Shown piece by piece: positions 1 through 13,700 of a stretch of DNA of 64,000 bases (positions within the stretch are counted from its first letter, which is position 1; every line of letters starts with the position of its first letter). The translations under genes were made by a program, and so were the position numbers. The notes beneath the pieces are model-generated. The model was not told where the DNA came from. It was given only the letters and a program-made list of their open reading frames with translations, and searched no databases. The stretch comes from Larus michahellis. Taxonomy: Eukaryota > Chordata > Aves > Charadriiformes > Laridae. Location of the stretch: contig NC_133907.1 in NCBI RefSeq assembly GCF_964199755.1, forward strand, positions 7,073,001-7,137,000, given 5' to 3'.

Positions 1-1839
1 TGCTGTACCCACTGCTAGTTCCTTCAGACATTTCGTGACATACCCATTCACAGTTTGGAAGACAGGCTTTAGCATTTAACTCAAGTCACCTTCTTTGGTA
101 TCCAGCAAAGTTTCCATTCCTCATGTCTGTGAAGAAGTTACCATCTTCTGCCCTAAGACTGGTATTTATTTTGCAGTGAAGTGCAAACAATTCATTCAGG
201 TACCTGGGGTTTGGCATTTGGATAAGATTTCAGTTGGCTATTTAATTTATCATTCAGTGCAGCCCACTCTGAGGAGAGGTGTCTGTTTTAGACCCCTACC
301 TCTGGAAAATAGCTATCAGACTTCTAAAACAGATGAAGTCATCTATCCCAGCAAAAGAGCAGTGTCTTGTGCTGATGAATATAACACAGAGAGGGATGCC
401 AAATGATCAAATGGTGCTGTTCAGTGATTTTTTTCTTAATGTCTGCTGCTGTTAAAATAGGTAAAGTGGTATTTTGTGAATTGAAAAATTATGGGGCCAA
501 ATTTGGAAGCTGAATGTTTAAACTGTTTTGCTTCCTCAAGCTGTTTTACACCTCTTCTGATTCCCATGGACATTCAAACCTGCACAGACTCCTTTAGATT
601 TATTTTTTTGATTTGTCTCCCTGCTGTACCAGTCATAATTTAGCTTCATGAGAACTTACGAAAAATTACGCAAGAGACGTGTTTTGTATTTGTTTTTCTA
701 AATGTTCAGCAATTTCAAATTGTTTTCACAAATAAAAAAGCCAGTTGTCCTCTTCCCCTTAAAAGCTATGTAAATAGTTGATAACGTTCTGTTGTAGCAG
801 CCCATGACTCAGATTCTCAAGTGCAGATTTGCCTGCCCTTTGCTCCTTACCAATATTGCTATAAAGCAAATTGTCAGCCTATTTAGACGAAAGAAGTAAC
901 AGTCAAGGCCAGATTCCCTCTTTTCTACCTCTCACAGCATAATGCCGTAATGAGATTCTGGCCAAACCACTCAGTGCAGTGCAATATTCAATCTGCAGTG
1001 TACTCAGAAAAGGCTGATGTGAATTACTAAACACAGTCATTAGCCCCTATTTGTATGAGGTTACTGGAAATTGTTCCCATATCTTTCATCTGGTTACGCT
1101 GCTGCACTGGGACACATCCTCTCAAAGTAGTGACGCAGCCAGTCTGTACTCTAATACATACAAGTGAGTTTACCTTGTAGCTTTTGAATATACGCCTTTA
1201 GTTTGCTGAGGAGGTTGTGATGTGACTGGCCATAAGGAAAAAAAGCCTTCTGTGAACTTCCTTAAAAGCATGGTTAAAGGGGCCAAAGTGGTCCTTAACT
1301 CCTGCCCGTGCCACAGAGCCAGCACTCAGGAACAGTGCAACAAGAGAGCCTTTTGCAGAAGGGTAGGTCCCCATGCTGGTACCTGATCTCTGTCCTTGCA
1401 TCAGAAGAATTGCGTCAATAAGTTTCCTGAGACCAGAAGAGGAGCAGGTGCAGGAGGAGAGTGTTCCTTCATTTGGTGTCATCTTCTCCTGTTTTTTTTT
1501 CAGCCAGAATTTGAGTTACACACAAAATTGTAACTCCTTTGAATTACCAAACCTTAAATAATAATAATATTACTTGCATTGATGCAAGCATTTAATAGAT
1601 GTGGGTGGCTTATAATATGACCCCCTAGCTCGAGAGCATCGCAGGTCACAAACCACAGCCTTTTGGTTTGCTGAACTTTCTAACAATCTCTAACAGTGGG
1701 GAATATTCTTTTAAAGCATCTAACCTATCACTTATAAAAGATTTATGTCATATTTTCAAGTGTGATTTGGTAAAGAAGGACCACTAGAAATAGAGTCATT
1801 CTGTATAGGGTTGTCAGCTTTCAGATCTTATAAAGTAAG

Positions 1840-2009
1840 GAGCCTTTTCTTGGGCTCTGGGCATGTGATCACCCTGTTACTAGTTGTATTAGCAGTGCCA
1901 TGTTATTGCACCTGGTTCTGATCTTGCATTGTGGTTATGCTTGTTGTATGATCTCAGCAGGAGAAAAGGAAAGAGCCTGTTCTTTGCCTCTGGGCATGTG
2001 ATCACCCTG
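1840..2009 (+). repeat. Diverged 37-bp direct repeat, two copies 133 bp apart
   Basis: Copy one is 1840-1876 and copy two is 1973-2009. They differ at 3 of 37 positions. The last 22 bases (CTCTGGGCATGTGATCACCC and TG) are identical. Similarity continues weakly upstream (AAAGTAAG against AAAGGAAA). The copies contain the palindromic core TGATCA. The spacer shows no repeat structure that I can see. A local segmental duplication is the simplest explanation. Confidence 0.85.
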
Positions 2010-3046
2010 CGACTTGTCATGTTCTTCTTGTGACACTAGTTAGCTGGCACAAGCACCCATCCATCACAAGTCAACAAGTGTGAACAGATATTCTGTCTGT
2101 AGGAGTGAAGTCTTTTAACATGTCTGGCAGCTGTTGCTTGAGAGCAGGCATTGTAGAATCTTGTTTGGGATCAGAGTCCAACATACAAAGACTTTCTTTG
2201 GCAAATTTATCTGTAATAGCGAGAAGGCAGAATGGAGAGATGTTGCTTGTTCAGTGGTACCTATTTCTCCCCTGCCAAGCACATGCCTTACAAAGTTCAG
2301 TCAATGGATGGCACTGCTGGCTTTTCACAGCTGGGCTAGTTTTGGGAGCTGGCTTGTGCAACGCATTTATGACTCATTGTTCAGTTTAAACCATGTCTGA
2401 AAAGTTGCTATTGCGAAGTGGTTGTTTCAATAGTAGTCATGCAGCCAGCTCCCCTGGAACAAAGAGGGAGTAGATGTGGGCCATTGAGGAGCTCTATTAG
2501 GGAAATGTAACTGAGTCCCCAGCCAGTCCTCATTCATCACTCCCTAGTTCTCATTAGGAAAAAGGCGTTTTGTACCTCATCCTGTGTGGGTACAGAAAAC
2601 AAAGTGGGATTTTATTTTATTGAGAAGGCCTACAGCACATTTTACTGATAGGAGCTCAACCTCCTTGGGCTCTGAGATAACCAGAAATCGTGTAAGTGTT
2701 CTGTGCTGTGCTGAGCTAATGAGCTCTGCTGAGAAAAAGCTGTATTATTTCAGGCCCGATCCCATGCTAATGTGGTTGCTCGACTTCTAATAAAACTGGG
2801 AGCTGCTGCCAAGTATGAGAATATCTGCTGGGAATATGGGCAGATATCGACTAAATTGCCGAATGGTTTTTTTACTGCTGCAGAAGGTTCTTCTTCTTCA
2901 GATATGCATCCAGTTGCCAAAATATACTTTCAAGAACCACTGTATAAAATATGCTACAGTAGCAAGTCTGAAGGAAGGAGGGCTCGGAAGGTACCCTCAG
3001 CACGAGGGAAAGAGGGAGGAAAGCCATTCTGCTGGATTACTTCCCA

Positions 3047-3077
3047 TTATTCATTATTTCTTACTAATAATGAATAA
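3047..3077. repeat. Perfect inverted repeat, 12-bp arms, 7-nt loop
   Basis: TTATTCATTATT at 3047-3058 pairs fully with AATAATGAATAA at 3066-3077. The loop is TCTTACT. A related word, TTATTATTCATGG, follows at about 3127-3139. The stem is all A:T but for one G:C pair, so it is weak as RNA but could extrude in DNA. The arms also read as paired ATTA/TAAT homeodomain-type cores. Confidence 0.85.
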
Positions 3078-6000
3078 GACGTTCTTAATTATTTGTTATC
3101 CTATGGGATAGTACATGAAAATTCACTTATTATTCATGGATTTAACAAGTGTATCTGTTTATTATAGACTACTCACTTGATCTCACTGAGGCAAATTATT
3201 AATTACACTGTTGTAGACCCAGAGTTTGTAAAATGGGAGAGAAGAACAAGGAGATATAGCCGTGTGAATTTAAATGGGTAATCAGAAAGGAGACCTGAAA
3301 AATTGAAAACAATAAGGATCTTGGATAGTGTTCAAAAGTTATTAAGCATTCAAAGAAAAGCAGAAACAGAAAAAAATGAAAGGGGAAGGTTAGAAGAAAA
3401 GCTGTCTATGAACAGATCCTCTTATTCCAGAAGCCTGGATGAGTTTTAAAAAATAACCCAATTCCAAAAGCTCCTAAAGAAAGTTAAGCTGATAGCACTT
3501 TGTTAAGCTGGATGCAGTTAAGTGAATAGTGTTGCAATAGTATAAAACTGTCATAAATTAAGAGTGATCTGTGCCTTAATTGGCAGTCTGCCATAACAGC
3601 ATATTAGGTCCTATGGAAACCCCAAGTGGTTTCCATGGTACATCATCCCCCACATACTAATAGGTCACTTGTCTTCTAGAAATACGTTCAAGATAATTAA
3701 GAAGAATAATAAATGGGTAGGCCATTTTGCTTCTAATTGGGAGTCAGGCATATTGAACTCTTGAAAATCTGAAGGTTTTGCTAATAATCAGAAACAATCA
3801 GCATCCTATGGTGCTACCTGCTTTGTTCTTAGTTGTTTGTGAAGTGTCAGATTTTTAATGGATGCCACATGCACCACAGATAACCAAGAGACGATGGTTT
3901 TGGGGAAGCTGCTCTGCTGTCAAAGTGGAACTGAATTTTGCTGGCCTTAAAATAAGGTATTTCTCACCTTTGGGGTTGCAAAACCCAGTTTTGTCTATTA
4001 TTAGAAAGGCCTTCAGCTGCCTCTGACAGGACTGCAGGCAAAGTAATGGGAGAAAAAGATCTAACAGTATACAATGACTGCTAAAAACTTCGCCAGGTTA
4101 AGCAGTTCTGTTTTGTACTGACTCATGAAGTAAATAAACATCAGTGTTTATCAATTGCTGGTAACTGTCCATATGAATTCAGCTTTTTGATGCAGCCTTT
4201 GGGATTTGGAGTTGTTTCTGGATAATGCTTGAACCCACAAACATTAGGCATGTGAGTGTAAGCAGTTTCCATGGGAATAGCATTAAAAGCTATTTAAAGA
4301 ATGAAAGAAAACTGAACACATCTTTTGTAGATTTTTATGCCAAAATAATTGATCCTAAAAGCTAGTGTGAAGCAGTTCACACGCTGACACAATGGTGAAC
4401 AGAGATGTTTAGTTCTCCTTTTGTTAGGGGTAAAGTATTTATAAGTACTTGTGACAGGCAAACACTGTGCAGACAGAAGTTATATGAACATTTATAATTC
4501 TGCTCTACCTTCACTTTACGTGCAGAGGAATTGTATTGATGAACACTGCAGTCTTTCCTAAGCCAGTATTTAATATTACTATTTCATTCTCAGTGAACAA
4601 AAAGAGCTCAGGCCTAGTTCAGGTTGTGTCCTTTTTTGTACTCAGAATAAAGTCAGGAATTCAGGAGGAAAAGAAAAGATAAACTCTTTGGTCTTTTTTG
4701 AAGTTGAGGAGGTGGCACGGGAGTAACAAACCAGGGCATTGATCACTCACAAATACCCTAGAATAATAAACCAGCGTGTAAACTAACAGTGAACAAAAAG
4801 GGGGAAATCCAGCCTGTGCAGCCCTTCTGAGTAACTCTGCTTTTACCGTGGGTAATCGCGGGGTGCAAGGAAGGGAAAGAAGAGGGTGGGAACAGGGTGC
4901 AGAATTGATTTGAGAAGCAGAATCTCGTTACAGGCTGCCAGGGAATAGTAGCTAATAGGAAATGTAAACGATGATTTCAACGAGATCTGGGAAATGCCTT
5001 CTCGGTGTCATTTTGAATAGGGTTCACTGCTGTGCCAGTGCAATATCATCATCAGTGCTGGATATGGTGAAACTAATAGAAACTAGGAACATTAATTATG
5101 GACCAGGTCAGCTGTCTTTTACTGTTAGTGACAGCGTCATCCAGCTGTGACACCTGAATAGACTTTCTTACACACTATTGGCAGACACTAACTTTTAGGA
5201 GCTGATAGACTCCAGATCAATAACTTACCTAATACGTTTTCTGAGCCACCTACAAGCAACTTTACACGTGTGAGATTGGAAAGAAATAGTCTTGAGTTTA
5301 TGATACCCCATTCCCTTACAGCTATTTCCCTTGGAATAGGATGTTCTCCCCAGGCATCAGAGGGTGCAGGTCCAGCACTGCCTCTACAGAGGTGCAGCTT
5401 TGGCTGTGCCCAGCTTCCCTGCGCCCAGCCACGCAGGCGGCATCTCCTGCCTGCTCATTTGAACTGTTCTGTGTTGAGCACCACCATCAGGCTGGAACTG
5501 GGCCAGGGAAAATTCACTCATTTCAGGGTTTCCCTTTTACAGTGGAACGAATATAAAAATGTGATCCTTGAGGCACATGCTAACATTCGCCTTGCTACGG
5601 GTTGCCAAACAGGGCAATTAAGGCCTGACCTTGTGGCAAACTCAGCATGTGCTGCAAGAGATGCTTAAAAAACCTTCAGACTTTTCAGATCATTATTTAG
5701 AGGAATGAGGAGATAATCAGTTCACAGGATGTACTTCAGTGGACAATACCAATCAAATTGAAATTCTAAGCTGTATATTCACGCTCGGCAATAGATTTTT
5801 TTTTAAAATGATGTAAAACGCTAGCTAGAAAAATGGTTTCCATGTAGGTTAACAATAGGAGCTCTTGCATAAGCCACTAGAGCTTAAAAAAAATGCTTAA
5901 AAATGATTTCCTGAAATCTTCTAAGTGGAACTGACTGAAGATAAAAATTGAAATTGTTTCCTTTGGAACGTACATTATGTTTAACTTGTTGTTATCGACA

Positions 6001-8813
6001 TTTGAATTGCATTTCTGAGGCAGCAACCTTTTGTGCTCACAAATTACGACCTGTATGGCATGCTTTTGTTTTTGTAGTTAGAAATGCTCCAAATGAAGGC
6101 AGGAACCTTTGTTATTAGGAAAAATACTTAACGATAATTAAAAATCCACACCTTTTCCAACTTGTTATTTCCTGATGTAGACTACCAGGAGCCAACTTTA
6201 TATTTCTCTTATGCAGTTGGAGCATTTGTATATTAGTAGGGTACAAGAAGGTCCAGCAGGGAAGATATTCAACTTGGTGCAAATTTGTTGAAGGTCATGG
6301 AACACTGCCAAATGTTTTTCTCTTCTGAACATCTAGTTGTACATTTAATAAATATTACAGAATTTGTAATGTTACCAACCTCATATCTGCCTTAATATGA
6401 AAGGACCTGCAGGTTGCACATTTCCATGCTCAAAGGTTAATATCCTTGGCAACTGGAAAACAAAACTAGATGATTAGCTTGTAATGAATACTGGCCTTTT
6501 TTTTTTTTTGTGACTCTGGGAAAAAGTCTGATTAACAGATCTGTCTTGTCTGTTTTCAAAAGGATTCAGATTTCTTCTTCACTTTCTTTCTTAAACCGTA
6601 GTGTAAGACTACTGTGTGCTCTCAGGCAGATGTTTCATTGTACCTCAAAAGAATTCGGTGACTTTTTGTACCTTCAGGCTTTTGACTCAAGCCTCTGTGG
6701 AAGGCAGCTGCCACTTTCCTGCTGTGTTTTATCTGTTGAGGTCCTGGTTTAGTACACGCACGCTCTTGTTACCACCAGGCCCAGAAGGCGAAGGAGAAAA
6801 ACGTCAATTTTCTTTAAAATTCACTTTGAGTTCGATGTGGACTTTAGGAGATGTAGTTGCTAAGGACCTAGAGGTGATTCATCCATTATCAGATAATCTG
6901 CCTTTAGCTGAAATTATTTAAATACAGTGAGTCGAAGACAAAAAACTGATCTCCTCGAACAGAGAGAACTTCATGTAGAAATGAGTAAAGTATTTTAAGT
7001 TAATTGAACACTTTCAACCTTTTAAAAAATCTGGCTGCTTTGGACTGCTCAATGGAAGCAAAGCAGAAGGAAATCGGATTTACCATGCATTTAGATGGGC
7101 TTTGCAGCTTTTTGTTACTGGAGTGCAAAGTAGCAGGCTGTGACTGGTATATCTGGCTATTAGTTTTAACCTCACTTTTCCTTTTTTCCCTTCAAAAATA
7201 ATAATTGTGGAACGAACGTTTCTTGGACTTGTTTTAATGTTTAAAATGAGCAGATGCTCACCTAACATAGCTTAACATCTATTGATTCTAAATTTTGTTT
7301 CTGTTTCATCGGTTGTATCCTGATTAAAATGGCATGTACCATCTTCTGATGTTTGACGTTAGAACTTCAGTTTTGTAAAATCTCTTGTGTTTTAACACTC
7401 AAAAATCAAGAAGCAGAGAGAGCTAGTAGCCTGAGTTCTGAGGGCAGTTAGGAAAATCTGTGGACTGGCACAACAGCTTTAATTGGAAATAACCAGACTT
7501 CCCATGGCTTTGGACCCTGACATTTATTTTCAAGGATTTCTCACTAATAATGTTTTTCTTTCTTTTTTTCCCTTTTGTATGTAGATAGAAATGTTTCGTT
7601 TAATGAATTTGTCAGCTTTCCCATCCTGTTAGAAATGAGACAAACAATCACTCATTTATAATCGAATAAGTAAGGCAAAGAAGTGGTTTACGTATTGATA
7701 TTCTGTGCACCTAAAATATCTTGAGGGAGGAAACAAATTGAGTGTCTGATCCTGCAACTCTCTTCACAGCAAAGCTCATATTAAGTCCTAGATTTTCCAT
7801 GAAGAAGCCATAGTCGTACAGAGTATTAATAAATAAATCATCTCTTCAACTTACAGGCTGGCGTTAATGGATGAGAAGTTTCATGTCTCACTTGATGTAT
7901 CTGGATGAGAATGTAGCTTGGAAAGTGCTCTTAAAAGTACTTCTATTTCGTAGCTTTACATACTGCTGAAGGTATGTATCTTAGTTATTTTTGTATTTAT
8001 AAAGGAATACATTGATGAGAAACTTTATGAGCTTTTGAAGAACCAGTGATTATTTTAATGTAATGCTTTTTTCCAGGGAATTCAAAATCTCTCTTTGACA
8101 TATTCTGGATCTGAATCACTCTTAATCTGAAGTTATATATTACTGATGAATTCTCCCTTGTATCACTTACAGATCATTTGTTTCTTTGTCTGTTGTGTTT
8201 GATTTTCATCTTGCACTGATGAAAACTTGCAGTAGCTCTCTAAGGGTGGCTACCCCTGTACCAAACTAACATAAACAGAGGATTCTTCTCATTTCCCCTA
8301 TTTGCTGTTTTTTAATGTAAGCAGCCATAAAAAACCACACAAATGGGATCTAACTGTTGAATGATGACTCCCTGCCTCCTCCACATCCTTTTTTTATACC
8401 CTTCTTCCATTTTCTGTGCTGCCTGTACTTTTGTACCCTGTGATGACAAAGCTGACCTCAGCAGGTTGCCAGTTCTGGAAAAGTGCTTAAAAATCACTTG
8501 CATGACTGAGAGGAATTTGTGCCAGCGACTCCTTGATTACCAGCCTCTCTGCACAGAACAGCAGCCTCTTAATGCTGGAGGACACTGTGGTTCGGTGCCC
8601 TGGACATGGCAGGGAAGAATCGGAAGAGGGATCCTTCCCATGAAGAGAGGCCAGTCCATGGCCATCGAGAGAGAAGGCAGGAAGGAATTTCACTAACGAA
8701 GCAATGACTGTTTCTTTGAATCAAGGCGTGAAGTTACCCTAAGAGATGAGGAGGAAAGAAGAAAGAAATAATCTCCGGACTTCTTCCATCCACCCTGACT
8801 TTACCAACAGGGC

Positions 8814-8831
8814 TTTTTTTTTTTTTTTTTT
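8814..8831. repeat. T18 homopolymer
   Basis: Eighteen T in a row. There is no LINE or SINE body upstream or downstream that would make it a retrotransposon tail. Confidence 0.85.
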
Positions 8832-9769
8832 ATACTTTCCTTTTTAGAAAGGAAACAGTGATTTAAAAAAAGGCAACAACAAAACACCATACAAAACTTC
8901 TCAACTAACCCCCTTTACTAAAACACCTCCTTTGTGCTGTTCCACCTTTCTAGGACTGTGATTAACAGTGCAGCTGAAAACTTGGGGGAGACCTTGTGTC
9001 AGTTTGGGAGTTTGGAGGGCTGAATTGCAGAAGCATTCAGACAGGCAACTATTCAGGAGAATGCACCCAAGGGACCAGAAACCACATCCAGGCTCTGCCC
9101 AGGCCACACCAGGGCTGTTTACAGCAGCCAGAGACTATGCAGAGAGGACCGAGTCAAGAGGTGACAAGAGTGGGAGAAGAGAATGAAAACATAGCTGCTA
9201 AATGACTCAGTGCTGCAGTCAGTATATGCACAGAACATCGGGCAACATGTCATCTCAGTCATACAAATAACTCGGCAGTCCCCTAATGATATGATGTATT
9301 ACTGTATAATTGCATAGGTAATTTGGTAGCAAGACTAAATTAATTCCTTAGTGTAGAGGTTTGCAAGATACACTAGTCTTTTCTGTTGGATTTCCCTCAA
9401 TTAATCTGGAAGGTAGCCAGATAAACAGCTTGTGATAATAATGGTGTTCTTGTTCTCTGTCAAATTTCGAGTGTTAGAAAGAAAAAGCCCGGCTTTCCTG
9501 TACTGCGGCCAGACATAGTTGTCACTCTCTTCTGTTCCACCAGGTGGAGAGGCTCACCAGTGTGACTAAGAAGAAAGGGAGATAAATCCTAAGCAAGCCT
9601 TGCAAAACAAGACTGCTCCAGACCAAGAAACCTTTTGTTTTATTGTGAGCCCAAACGTCCTATTTTTTTAAGAAAAATGAACTGATCAACAAAAGTGTCA
9701 AATATAACATCTTATTTTCTAAGGGAGGAAGAAGACTTTCACATCCAAAGCCCTCACCCAAACTAATAT

Positions 9770-9960
9770 TGCTTATTGCCATCACTTAGTAGCCTTTTGC
9801 ACCTATAATGCTGAAAGTACTTTTTAAAGATGGGTAAAATCATTAACCCTCTTCTATAGGGGGAGAAGCAAGTAAAGGCTAAGCATCTTTTTTGAGATAC
9901 GCTATAGATTTGTAGTAAAGACAGTGAATCATCCAATTTCGAGTTACACCTAATGAGACT
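9770..9960 (-). mobile_element. Probable MIR/CORE-SINE fossil, antisense
   Basis: The plus strand follows the order of an inverted MIR. It starts with a CACTTAGTAGCC-like piece matching the 3' end, then CATTAACCCTCTTCTATAGG matching the antisense ATTATCCCCATTTTATAGATGGGG core. After that come GGCTAAGCATC for the GGTTAAGTGAC part and GTAGTAAAGACAG for GTAAGTGGCAG. Similarity is judged by eye and is modest, as expected for an element older than the bird-mammal split. Edges are approximate. Confidence 0.45.
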
Positions 9961-10654
9961 AGGAGCACCAGCACAGGAAAACTGACAAAATAAATCATAA
10001 TCCTGCATAGCTTTACAGTGAGTGGAAACATGTATCATGAGCACTTCTCAAACTGAGATGCCTAATTTGATCCCCAGTTAGGTGACAGCACACTATTTGC
10101 TTTTTCCATTTGAATTGTGGGCAGAGAATATCCTTTGAAATGTCCACTGAAAGAATGCCCTTTGAAAACTGTACCATGTTGTCTGATAAAACAGGTCGGG
10201 GCTGGGGGCTTATCAAAATTAAGAGATAAAGGCTTGGCTTTGTTGTTGAGATTGGATGTTGAGCAGGGTAGACCTACAGAAGTTCCAATCCCAAAGCTAT
10301 TCTGAATGTACAAGTATGGGATTCTGGATGCTGGATTGAAGACATATCAACATTGGCAGGAGCAGACAGACATGAGTTATCTCTGGTTATGTTAACACTC
10401 CAACTGCAACTTGTGGGATCATTTGCGCCAGGCTCTTCTGAGCTGGCAGGATCTAGCTATCCTAGCCCAGGGTCAGGGCTTATAGCTAAAATACAGCATG
10501 AAGCTAGTGAGAGTGCTGTGCCAGCTCCGTACATAGGGCATCTCTGGAAGCTATCCACTTGCAGTATGGCAGATCCTCAGGGCTCAGGGCAGTGCTCAAC
10601 ACAGGGAGCTTATAGGTTTATGAATCAAAGTTCTCTTCCAGGTTTCACTGTCTT

Positions 10655-10790
10655 GAGAGAAATGTTTGACCTCAGTTATCTCAGTTTACTTAGCCGTAGG
10701 ATAGATTTTACTATAACCACTTAGAGTAGTCCAGCTGGCTAGTTTAAGGATTAAGTGAAGGATTAAAGGATACATAAGCAACAGATGATC
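10655..10790 (+). mobile_element. Possible MIR/CORE-SINE fossil, sense
   Basis: The segment TTTGACCTCAGTTATCTCAG, then a GTAGGATAGATTTTACTATA part and AAGGATTAAGTGAAGG, follows the MIR order TGTGACCTT, CTCAGTTTCC, TGTAAAATGGGGATAATAAT, GAGGATTAAATGAG. It lies 0.7 kb from the antisense candidate at 9.8 kb. Each match is short and gapped, so this could be coincidence. Confidence 0.33.
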
Positions 10791-13700
10791 TGTAAGAATT
10801 TCTTCTTTTGAAGTATAATCCTGCCTTTTGATGTTGGTTGGCTCAAACTTTGAAAGCCTAGCTCTGGGAAACTGGACCTTAACCCTACTCCCAGACTTTC
10901 TGAATGTGTCCTGTTTACTGAAGGTCTGAATCCCTTTAGCATCTATCATCGCTCTTCTTGTCTGAATCTCACCTTCTGCGCAAATCTCAAGAATGGAGAA
11001 CATGACAGTTAGAGCATGATGGTTTTAGGTTGTATCAAGATGAACTCTGTACTTTCAATCTGTTATAATGTTTGATCTTTCTGACCCAATATCAAAGCTA
11101 TTTTCTGAAGCATTACCATGGTGATGCACAACATAGCATATTGTCATTGCCAGGGCTTTTAGAGCTTTATTGAAATGCTTTTGAGCTGAAGAAAAAGATA
11201 TATATGAAATAACAGTATATTATGTTGGAGATTGACTTACAACGGGATGCTATATGAAATATTTAATAGACTCTCTAAAATTACATCAAAACAAGTTACC
11301 AGAAAATTAAAAATACTTAAGTATATAGAGCCGCAAACATTGACATTAGTGTGTGAGTACAACCAAGCCTCTCCTTCCAAAGCACTGAGGGAAGAAATAT
11401 TTGCTAGCAAATTGAGTAATTGTTTCTAAAAATTGGCAGCTATCTAGTTTCTGGGTAAACCTTCAATACTATTTATTCCTAAGAAACTTCTTTGGATTCA
11501 CAGAGTGCTTACTATTGTGAAGCTAATAGATATGTTTTTGATGAATACATTTTTCCATTTGAATTGTGAGAGCAGTAACCTTTAGTCATACACAGACAAG
11601 ATCATTTCAATTCTAAGCTTAGTCCAGCAAAATTGCTTGATTCAGAATCTGATATGTGCATTGGCTTAATTATTTTTGAGGTTTTTTTCCATTGTGATGA
11701 TTCTATGTGATGATCAGATTGTGAAATTTATTTTATGTGCATGGTAAAGTCGTCTTAGGTCTTATGAACTTATTTCTCCTCTGCTCTCCCGTGCTCTTTA
11801 AAAATATGCAGGATTTCTTGTATTTCTTTTTGGAACACCCTTTGTAAACATCATATTCTGTAGATCTAATCCCATTTTCCCCTGAAAACCAGCAATGGAT
11901 GTTTGAAGTGAGATCCTGACCATATTCAGGATACAGCAGGAGTCTTAAACCATTATCAGGTAGGTCAGTCTCCACTCAGTGCAAATGAGGGCCAAATCCC
12001 ATTCATTTTCCTAGGTTAGGCAAGAGTCCTAAAGTGAGATGTGCAAGAGTTGACTGATCTCGCTTGAATCCGTGTGTCTGCTCTAATTTAGGCTAGTAAA
12101 AGTGCAGTCAGTGCTATGTGTTTTGCCTTGTATTTTGTATTTTACTTTGTGTTTTGTCATTTCCTGTGAAAATTCATTGAAGAGAATATACCTATCAAAT
12201 TTACATACATCAATGACTAAGCAGTTATGTTAACCAGATTGTTAAAAAGATCAATATTACTTGAAAGTAGGTATAATTAGATACTGCTTCACATATTGGG
12301 CGTTATTTCTGTCTGAGTTGTAATGTGGCTAAATTATTATTTTGATTAAGTTGATGAGTTAATTCTCATTTTTCTCCATTTATCTCCTTCATTCTGATTG
12401 ATTTCATTCAGAAACTTTTAAAATCTGCATAGACGTCCCACTCTGAAAAGCCTCCCACTAAAGTTCAAGCAATACAGTGCTATTCTTCATGAGGGCAGAG
12501 CTATTGGAAACTGGGAGGAAGACGAGAATGGGATAGGATATTTTAAGTCTTAGGACTGAACTTCCTGAGTGAATTTGGGAATTACTCGAGAAGTATAAGT
12601 TAATGGAAATCAATGGAAATTAGTTCAGCTTTGCATCCAGAAATCAAATAAATGGGTTGAACTAACAGACTGGAACTTGCTTGTGCTGACAGTCACCCTA
12701 GTTAGCTCCTTTTTCCCAGCAGGTCCTTACTAAGACTAGAGAAGTTCTAATTTGCTAATTTTAATTTCCTAAATAATAGGAAAGATTGCACAAGTTCTTT
12801 CAGAATTAACTGGAGCTCTCAGGGTGGGCTCTTGCCACAGAAATGGTGGGACTGACAAGGCAGTCCTGCTAGTTCTTATCCTCTCCCCATCATATGAATA
12901 AGGGTTCCATGTGGTCGGTAGGGAACAAAGAACGAAGCTGAGTGCCAGAAGACTCTCCAATCCAACTCATAGTGTGTTTGCCTTATCTAAAGAGGTGACT
13001 CAGCTCTTCCTTTCCACATCCTTTTATAAAGCTCATTAACACCTTTTTTATTAAGTAATAATAAAAAAATAGAAGTACAGCAATCAAAAGAACAAGTTAG
13101 AAATTATGGGAATTGCGTCTGACCATTAACGCTCACGTGGTCACTTGCTTGGACCGTACCCAATCACCTCCTCATGTTGCACATCTTCTAGTTAGATTGT
13201 AAGTAACTATAATTGTACTTGTTAAGCTAAAGCTTTGCAGACATGGTTATAGGTAAAGGACAGCTCTTGTACATAACTGCTGTTTGGGCCATGTAGAGCT
13301 TCATGTGCTATTAACTGGAGGCAGGTTACCAGACATGATGCTGGGTGGTCTACCTGTGATAGCGCTGCGGATCTAAAGGGCAGCGGCTTTGCCTGTTACT
13401 GTTGTCATACTGGGTTGGTGCTACTCTGCTTTGTAACACCAACTAAACGCTTCAAACATTGCTGATGGCTTCTGAGCTTTGCCAGAGCTCTCTTCTTTCC
13501 AGCTGTGATGTCTGGAGCACCCACTAGCAACATACTACAGAAAAGTGACACAGCTACACTGGCTTTTCCTTCCACGCTCCATGTCTGACCTTTGCACATG
13601 CAGTAGGAAAAAAGGAGGGAAAACTTGTTTAGCAATTAACTTCTCCGTTCTCGATGGCTAGCTTAAGGGTTAACTATCAGCAACAATAACATGTTAAATA

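Larger units (their letters stand above)
1..9769. other. Intergenic, no gene supported
   Basis: Apart from the direct repeat near 1.9 kb, the hairpin at 3.05 kb, T13 at 6497-6509 and T18 at 8814, I see only unique AT-rich sequence. The longest open frames (up to 132 codons, at 5270-5668) have no recognisable domains and no neighbouring exons that would join them. Confidence 0.7.

Noticed and set aside
1486-1505. Poly-T followed by CAG as a splice acceptor
   Set aside because: No exon or donor is recognisable downstream, and such motifs are frequent in AT-rich DNA.
11688-11710. GATGATTCTATGTGATGATC as a young CR1 3' tail
   Set aside because: Only one ATTCTATG unit and no CR1 body next to it.
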